Shown here in pieces: positions 59,034 to 64,000 of a stretch of DNA of 64,000 nt. The position numbers were made by a program, and so were the translations under genes. Position 1 is the first letter of the stretch. Each line of letters opens with the position of its first letter. Origin of the DNA: Lithospermum erythrorhizon (Eukaryota > Streptophyta > Magnoliopsida > Boraginales > Boraginaceae); the NCBI GenBank assembly GCA_019722365.1, contig JADFUC010001275.1, positions 62,001-126,000 on the forward strand. The letters are read 5' to 3'. The notes under the pieces are model-generated. The model did no database searches, was not told where the DNA came from, and saw only the letters and a program-made list of their open reading frames with translations.

Positions 59034-61893
59034 ATGGACAGTGGCAGAAAGGGATTAACAGTGAAGGATGTTTCTCCTCATGATTTCGTTAAGGCTTATG
59101 CTAATCACCTCAAACGTTCTGGAAAGATTAGGTTTAATTTCTAAATATTCTTTTTACTAAAAATCCAATCTTTATTTTATTTCTTTTCATTTTTCTGTAC
59201 TTATATTAATCTTTGTGATACTAATATTGTATGCTGGTAAATATTCAAAATGTATATGTCGTTGAATATTATCATTGTCCGATTTGATTTTTAATTGTCA
59301 AAGTTAACAAGATTTGTGGTATATTACTTCTAAAAATCTAATTTTTTATTTTATTTTTGTTTGTTCTGATTTTTTGGGGTTCAAAATTATCATGTTTATG
59401 ATAATGTACATTATTAATACTCGCATCTAATATATTTTTCACCAAATGTTGTACAAGTATATATGTAAGTAGTTGTATTCAAAATATAATAAAGCCGAAT
59501 ATTAAGATTCAATAGTGGGCAATCATTTTCGAATTGAAAGTGTAATTGGTCGTATTTCTTTTTGAGAGCCGGGTATGAGATTTTTTCGTGTATTGGTGAT
59601 TACACATTGTTTATATACTTGTGGTTGTAATTATAATTTATATCTATTTGAACTGAAGAATTATGTATGCGATACTGATATTAATGAATATGTTGACTCG
59701 TCATTGGGTAGATTGAGCTTCCACACTGGACTGATATCGTGAAGACTGGAAAGCACAAAGAGCTTGCTCCGTATGACCCAGATTGGTACTACATCAGAGC
59801 TGGTATATCTCTACCTTTTGTATATGATGATCTTTCCCCTGATTTTATGGTTACTTATTTGAGTTGTATTTGAGGGGAATCCATTGTCTTCGATTCAGAG
59901 GTGCTACATTAGTCATTAGTTAACTGGGACTAAGTTTACTATTATATCAGTAACTGACTTTTAATTATGATTTAGTGCAAGTGAATTTGGTAACTGATAC
60001 TAGCTTCAGTTGGAATCAAGTTACCATGGAAATGGTAGAGAAATATGTTTCTCATTGATATATTTTTTACAAAGTATCATAAAACACACGTAAAATATCT
60101 GAGAATAAACATTCAATATTTGAAACAAGAGGACATTTTGGTGATAGGAGTAGTATTCTGTAATTAGATAGAAGAGGTAAAGGTAAAAAAGGGTTTATGT
60201 AATCTCAGATGATTTTTCATTTTGAAATGATCTATGTACTTTGAATCCTTGCAGGTATTGATTTGTATATATATTGTTATATTTTTGGGAATTATATGAT
60301 TTTATTATGATTTGTTTATTTCTGTGTTTCCAACCTTCTGCAGCTTCGATGGCTAGGAAAATATACTTGAGGGGAGGTCTTGGAGTTGGTGCATTCAGGA
60401 GAATTTATGGTGGTAGCCAGAGGAATGGTTCCCACCCTCCCCATTTCTGCAAGAGTAGTGGTGGTGTAGCTCGTCACATTCTTCAGCAGCTACAGAAGAT
60501 GCATATCATTGATGTTGATCCTTCTGGGTGAGTATCTTGGGTTATTTTGCATTAACTGTTAAATCTACTATTATGTAGATGTCCGTGACCAGCATCAATG
60601 AAATAAAAATCATTAAATTATATTATGTGATATAGTATGTCAAAAGATGTTGGTCTCATCTATTTTGTGTGTGTTCTTTCTGAATCCCTGTTTTCAATCT
60701 AAATCTTTAATTCAAACATGTCAAGCAGATGTCATCTAATAATTTCACTGACCATTAAAATATGTAAAACTTGTCTCAGTTGAAAGAGTTTTGATTTGTT
60801 TTGTTGGCATGCATCCTCCACAAATCTATGAGTTTTTATTTATATGTATATATCGTTTTGTAGATCATGTTAATTAGGTTTGTATTACCGACTTCATAAA
60901 AATATACCCCCTCAATCCCATGAAGATTGTCTAGTATTGACTTCTTCAATAGTTGATGAGAGAAAGTTCCCATACTTGTTTGAGTTGGCTTATTTCCTAA
61001 AATGCATGTTAGAAGGTCAAACGGGACAAGTTCTGTTAAATGGAAAAAGAGGATAGTAGACTGTATTCAAGGGATGGAGGGAGTAGTAAAATTTTACAAT
61101 GTGAAGAACTTACCCTTAACTGATCTGAATGCAGCATGCATTAACAAATTCTATAAGTAACAAATGCTGTAATGCAATATCCATATTTTAAGAATTTATT
61201 GGTGGTAAAGATTACCTAAATTTCTTATCTATTGTGAACTAGTAGATAGAGTATTTAACACATCATCTTGGGTGAATTCGGAACTGGTAGGCTGCATACT
61301 CGCTAACCCCCCTTCCCTCGCTTAGCGGGAGCCTCTATAGAGACATTGGAGAATGTTGTGTTGTTGTTTGGTGGTACTTAAAAAGGAAAATAAATTTCAC
61401 ATCTTCATTTGGCTCGTTAATTCTGTCATATTAATGAGAATATGTATGGGCCAAAGTTGTGAATAGCGTTTAGCGGTCCATAGCGGCGGAACTCCAAAAA
61501 TCTGCTATTTCGCCGCTATTCGCAGCTATTTGTCGCTATTTTACCGCGAAACCGTGTAGCGCTATGCTACCGCGACTCGCTCCGATACCGCGATCGCGCC
61601 ACTATTTACCGCTATTTACAACTATGGTATGGGCATGACTATTTTTGTGAGATCTGATCTTGCCCTAGCCAACAAGGCTTATCCATATGTAATACTCTGT
61701 ACCTGATATAAAACGTACTCCCTCTACATAGATGACTCATTTGAGCTTTCAGAAGTGACACCTGAATAAATTTTCTAAATGTTTCAGGGGGAGGATTATC
61801 ACTTCCAGTGGCCAGAGAGATCTTGACCAAGTTGCTGGGGCTGTGGCTGCACCGCCTACCGTAGGCATCCTTAATTCCACAGTTGTGGCATAA
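59034..61893 (+). CDS. RPS19: Cytosolic 40S ribosomal protein S19 (eS19)
   Basis: eS19 sits in the head of the small ribosomal subunit and is needed for 18S rRNA maturation. Coding exons are 59034-59126, 59712-59802, 60344-60527 and 61788-61893, giving 157 residues. The exons read [20 protein letters not shown], then [20 protein letters not shown] with [10 protein letters not shown], then [34 protein letters not shown] and ARHILQQLQ, then [14 protein letters not shown]. All conserved eS19 blocks are present without stops. Introns 2 and 3 have GT-AG ends. Intron 1 would start with AT (AAG|ATTAGG) instead of GT. The family is usually about 143-146 residues; this one continues past the normal end with [12 protein letters not shown], and an Arg usual after QVAG is replaced by Ala. 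Intron 3 holds two MITEs. Confidence 0.93.
60905..61085. mobile_element. Stowaway-type MITE in RPS19 intron 3
   Basis: It begins TACCCCCTCAATCCCAT and ends GGGATGGAGGGAGTA. These are slightly altered forms of the Stowaway ends CTCCCTCCGTCCC/GGGACGGAGGGAG, flanked by the TA target duplication. Length is 181 bases including both TA. No coding capacity; it would be moved by Tc1/mariner transposases. Confidence 0.85.
61452..61626. mobile_element. hAT-type MITE in RPS19 intron 3
   Basis: A perfect 8-base duplication, GTATGGGC, flanks it (61444-61451 and 61627-61634). The left end CAAAGTTGTGAATAGCG and the right end, read on the other strand, CATAGTTGTAAATAGCG form a 17-base inverted repeat with two mismatches. 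The 175-base body is unusually rich in CGCTATT/CCGCGA motifs. Size, duplication and ends define a nonautonomous hAT MITE. Confidence 0.88.
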
Positions 61894-63310
61894 TCTAGTT
61901 ATTGGGATTTTCAAAGTTTTAGTCAATGTATGATTGCAGTCTGCAGATTCAAAAATACTGTAATTTATTTGGTTATTTGAGATGTAGAATTTGTTGTGGA
62001 ATCCTCTATCAAATAGCACAGTTTTGACTTTTGAGTGGAAGTAAAACTTCACTGTTCTTGGTTTTACATTTTAAGAGTTTGTCAAATTTTAGATGTAGTA
62101 CTAGTTGGACAGGGCTTCAAGTCTAAATTTTAGTGGCAAGACCCTCGGTCTTTACACATGCATAATAGTCCATATATGGAAAATGTGGCTGGAGTCTGGA
62201 CTCTAATTTAGTACTACATAATAAATACTACGTATACAGTACACATATATTATATATCTATGTTGGCCTACACCAATACAAAAATGTCAAAATAGAAAGT
62301 GTGTTTACATCAAGTTTCCTCATTCTCCAGCTCAAGCTTAAACACCAACCCGTACTGAAATGAGACAATTTGATCATTATTGTACACTGCTACCCCAGAT
62401 TTGAAGGGGAAAAAATCATATGGTTAAAGCTCTTCCTAATAGTGTCATTACACAACGATAAGTTCATTCAATTAAAAGGTCCTCAAAACTTCAACAATTA
62501 GACAAGAGGCCTTGAGATGGCACAGGTTACGGTGCAAAGACATTTATGGTGCAAACGGTGCAATTTTTTTTCCTTTAATTTCTTTAAAAGTTTTTTAATA
62601 TATATATGTACAAATGTACTTTAAAAAGAAATTTATGAACAAAAAATGATAACAAATATACTTTAACATTGAGAAATTTGTATATTTTCTACAGATCATT
62701 AAATGTATTCTCAGATGAGTATATATGTACTCCTTTAATAATATTTATTTAATTTATGTTGATCGAAGTCACGCCGTCACCCAATCGATGATGGTCAACC
62801 TGACAACCCCGACTAACCTAATGATCAACTTGTAGACTCTTTATAAAAGCTTGTATTTAATTTACACCATATTAGTATTTGCACAATCTTTTCCCCTTGA
62901 GACACCAACATACCAGAAGAATCAAAGTTATCCTTATATTTTCATTATGCTAATTCACTATTTTCCCCATATACTATTTCGTAATTTTCTAGTTGGTCCC
63001 TATACTATTAATTCTTTTCAGGCATGGTCTTTATATACTATTTGTTTTTTTGTACAAAATAACTATTTTATATCAATACTAAACTAAAGTTTAGGAAATA
63101 CATTTTACAAAATTAAAATAAACCCTCCTCCCTTCATCTTCCAAATCTACCCCACCCATCTTACCCCCAACCTCTATCAGCAGAGCAAAGAATACCCTCT
63201 TTCTCACCACCTTCATTCCGAACCACCACCATCACCACCTTCATCTCACCCACCCAGCACACCCACCTTTCATCACTATAACTAAATCCCTCTCCCGCCC
63301 ACCCTAACCA
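61894..63310. other. RPS19 3' region and intergenic DNA
   Basis: About the first 200 bases will be the RPS19 3' untranslated region. The remainder is AT-rich with AT microsatellite-like runs (62595-62605, 62250-62262) and no coding signal. From about 63120 the plus strand turns C-rich (CCTCCTCCCTTCATC, CCACCACCATCACCACC), as before many plant start codons. Confidence 0.45.
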
Positions 63311-63508
63311 GACAAACCCCAATTCCTTAATATCCCTAAAAATCAATATTCAGACAACCCCCAATTCCTTAATTTACCAAAAAATCAAAATTCTAACAAA
63401 CCAAAATTCCTTAATATACCAAAAAATCATCAACCTCAACCATTTGATACATCTAAAAAATTCAAGAAACCCCAATTCATTAACATACCCAAAAAATCAA
63501 GAATTTTA
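63311..63508 (+). repeat. Degenerate tandem repeat, about 45-base units
   Basis: Four copies of a unit with the core CCCCAATTCCTTAAT followed by ACCAAAAAATCAA start near 63311, 63353, 63396 and 63466. A roughly 25-base spacer separates the third and fourth. They lie in the C/A-rich leader just before the ATG at 63537. Confidence 0.8.
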
Positions 63509-63536
63509 GTAAATGTCAAGTACCAACAATTTTTAA

Positions 63537-63735
63537 ATGGCGGATGTTATTGAGGACAATAACGATGATGTCCTTAGCAATGTTAAAGCCGATGATTTGC
63601 CCCCAATTCCTTCGAATTCTCCTCTACCGGATCATATTCCGTGGAGAAATTACGTGAAGTATTAGCTGAACTCGATCGAGAGAAACAAGCTCGAAAGGAA
63701 GCCGAAAAATTGAATCTCAACTGTAGATATACGAC
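63537..63735 (+). pseudogene. Frameshifted 5' end of a coiled-coil protein gene (plant paramyosin-like)
   Basis: From the ATG the protein reads MADVIEDNNDDVLSNVKADD, then PPIPSNSPLPDHI. At about 63638 one base appears to be missing. In the next frame the text continues VEKLREVLAELDREKQARKE and AEKLNL. Together this has the form of the N-terminus of a conserved plant coiled-coil family often annotated as paramyosin-like: an acidic start, then ISVEKFRELLAELDRE-like helices (from memory). The similarity stops near 63720, and a stop follows. It is either a pseudogenic fragment or exon 1 of a gene with a sequence error. Confidence 0.5.
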
Positions 63736-64000
63736 GTGTTCTTACACTGACAATCCATACGCTAATTCATCTATTTTGGCCAGATGAAGCATAAGTTCGA
63801 CCACGTTTATTTGCATAATATCCAAAAGTTTAAGAATAAACCCTGCTGTCTAAATAGATATTTCATGTAAATGATGATGTAAGAGTAATAGTAATAGTAA
63901 TTTTAATTGAGATTATTTAGTAAAACTTGATTATCTCCCCGTATTTTTGTCCAACCACAATAATTGTGGAGGTCTTTCTTGGTTATCTCTATTTTTGTTA
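63736..64000. other. Unassigned sequence at the window edge
   Basis: No continuation of the coiled-coil protein is visible. The window may end inside an intron of that gene or in intergenic DNA. Confidence 0.35.

Noticed and set aside
1..64000. CRISPR arrays, bacterial operons, prophage or other prokaryotic systems
   Set aside because: Repeats here are LTRs, MITEs and tandem duplications. Introns, an F-box protein and plant retroelements mark the DNA as a plant nuclear genome.

Overview
The window is nuclear DNA from a flowering plant, most likely a eudicot. It has intron-containing plant genes, plant-type LINE, Copia, CACTA and hAT elements, MITEs, and a decayed block of plant mitochondrial DNA. 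Most of it is repeat sequence. Only two loci look like working host genes: an F-box protein gene (coding 14642-15391) and the cytosolic ribosomal protein S19 gene (coding 59034-61893 in four exons). A third, frameshifted coding start lies at 63537. All other long open frames I judged to be transposon remnants or chance frames.

Layout. 1-10300: a Copia remnant with a clear tRNA-Met primer site (about 1281-2560), a reverse-strand LINE ORF1 remnant (3405-4770) and a complete but dead Copia element with two LTRs (5310-10304). 10305-16200: the F-box gene with a long upstream stretch that probably holds a leader intron. 16200-27604: one LINE of about 6 kb, split by a solo LTR (19375-21163, itself carrying a hAT remnant) and by a 3.57-kb CACTA element (22219-25788). 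The LINE frame resumes after each insertion, so the order of events can be read.

About 27605-41610: a nuclear copy of mitochondrial DNA (NUMT). Recognisable parts are the 3' end of rrn18, rrn5, atp9, and nad5 exon b preceded by its group II intron. All have decayed by substitutions and small indels. rrn5 is cut in two by a solo LTR (32330-33285) related to the LTRs of the element at 50250-57580. The mitochondrial DNA was therefore already in the nucleus before that retrotransposon family stopped moving.

41611-50249: very decayed Copia sequence, a pair of related LTR-like ends facing opposite ways (45867-47386), a LINE-like scrap and a strongly C/A-rich tract. 50250-57580: an LTR retrotransposon with both LTRs, primer site and polypurine tract but no readable protein. 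58900-61893: the RPS19 promoter and gene, with two MITEs in intron 3. 61894-64000: intergenic sequence, a tandem repeat and the frameshifted gene start.

I found no CRISPR array, operon, intact tRNA or unfamiliar gene system. The value of the window is its insertion history and a few oddities in the real genes: a non-GT intron donor in RPS19, a 28-base copy of the target inside the CACTA element, and a perfect 62-base tandem duplication upstream of the F-box coding region.
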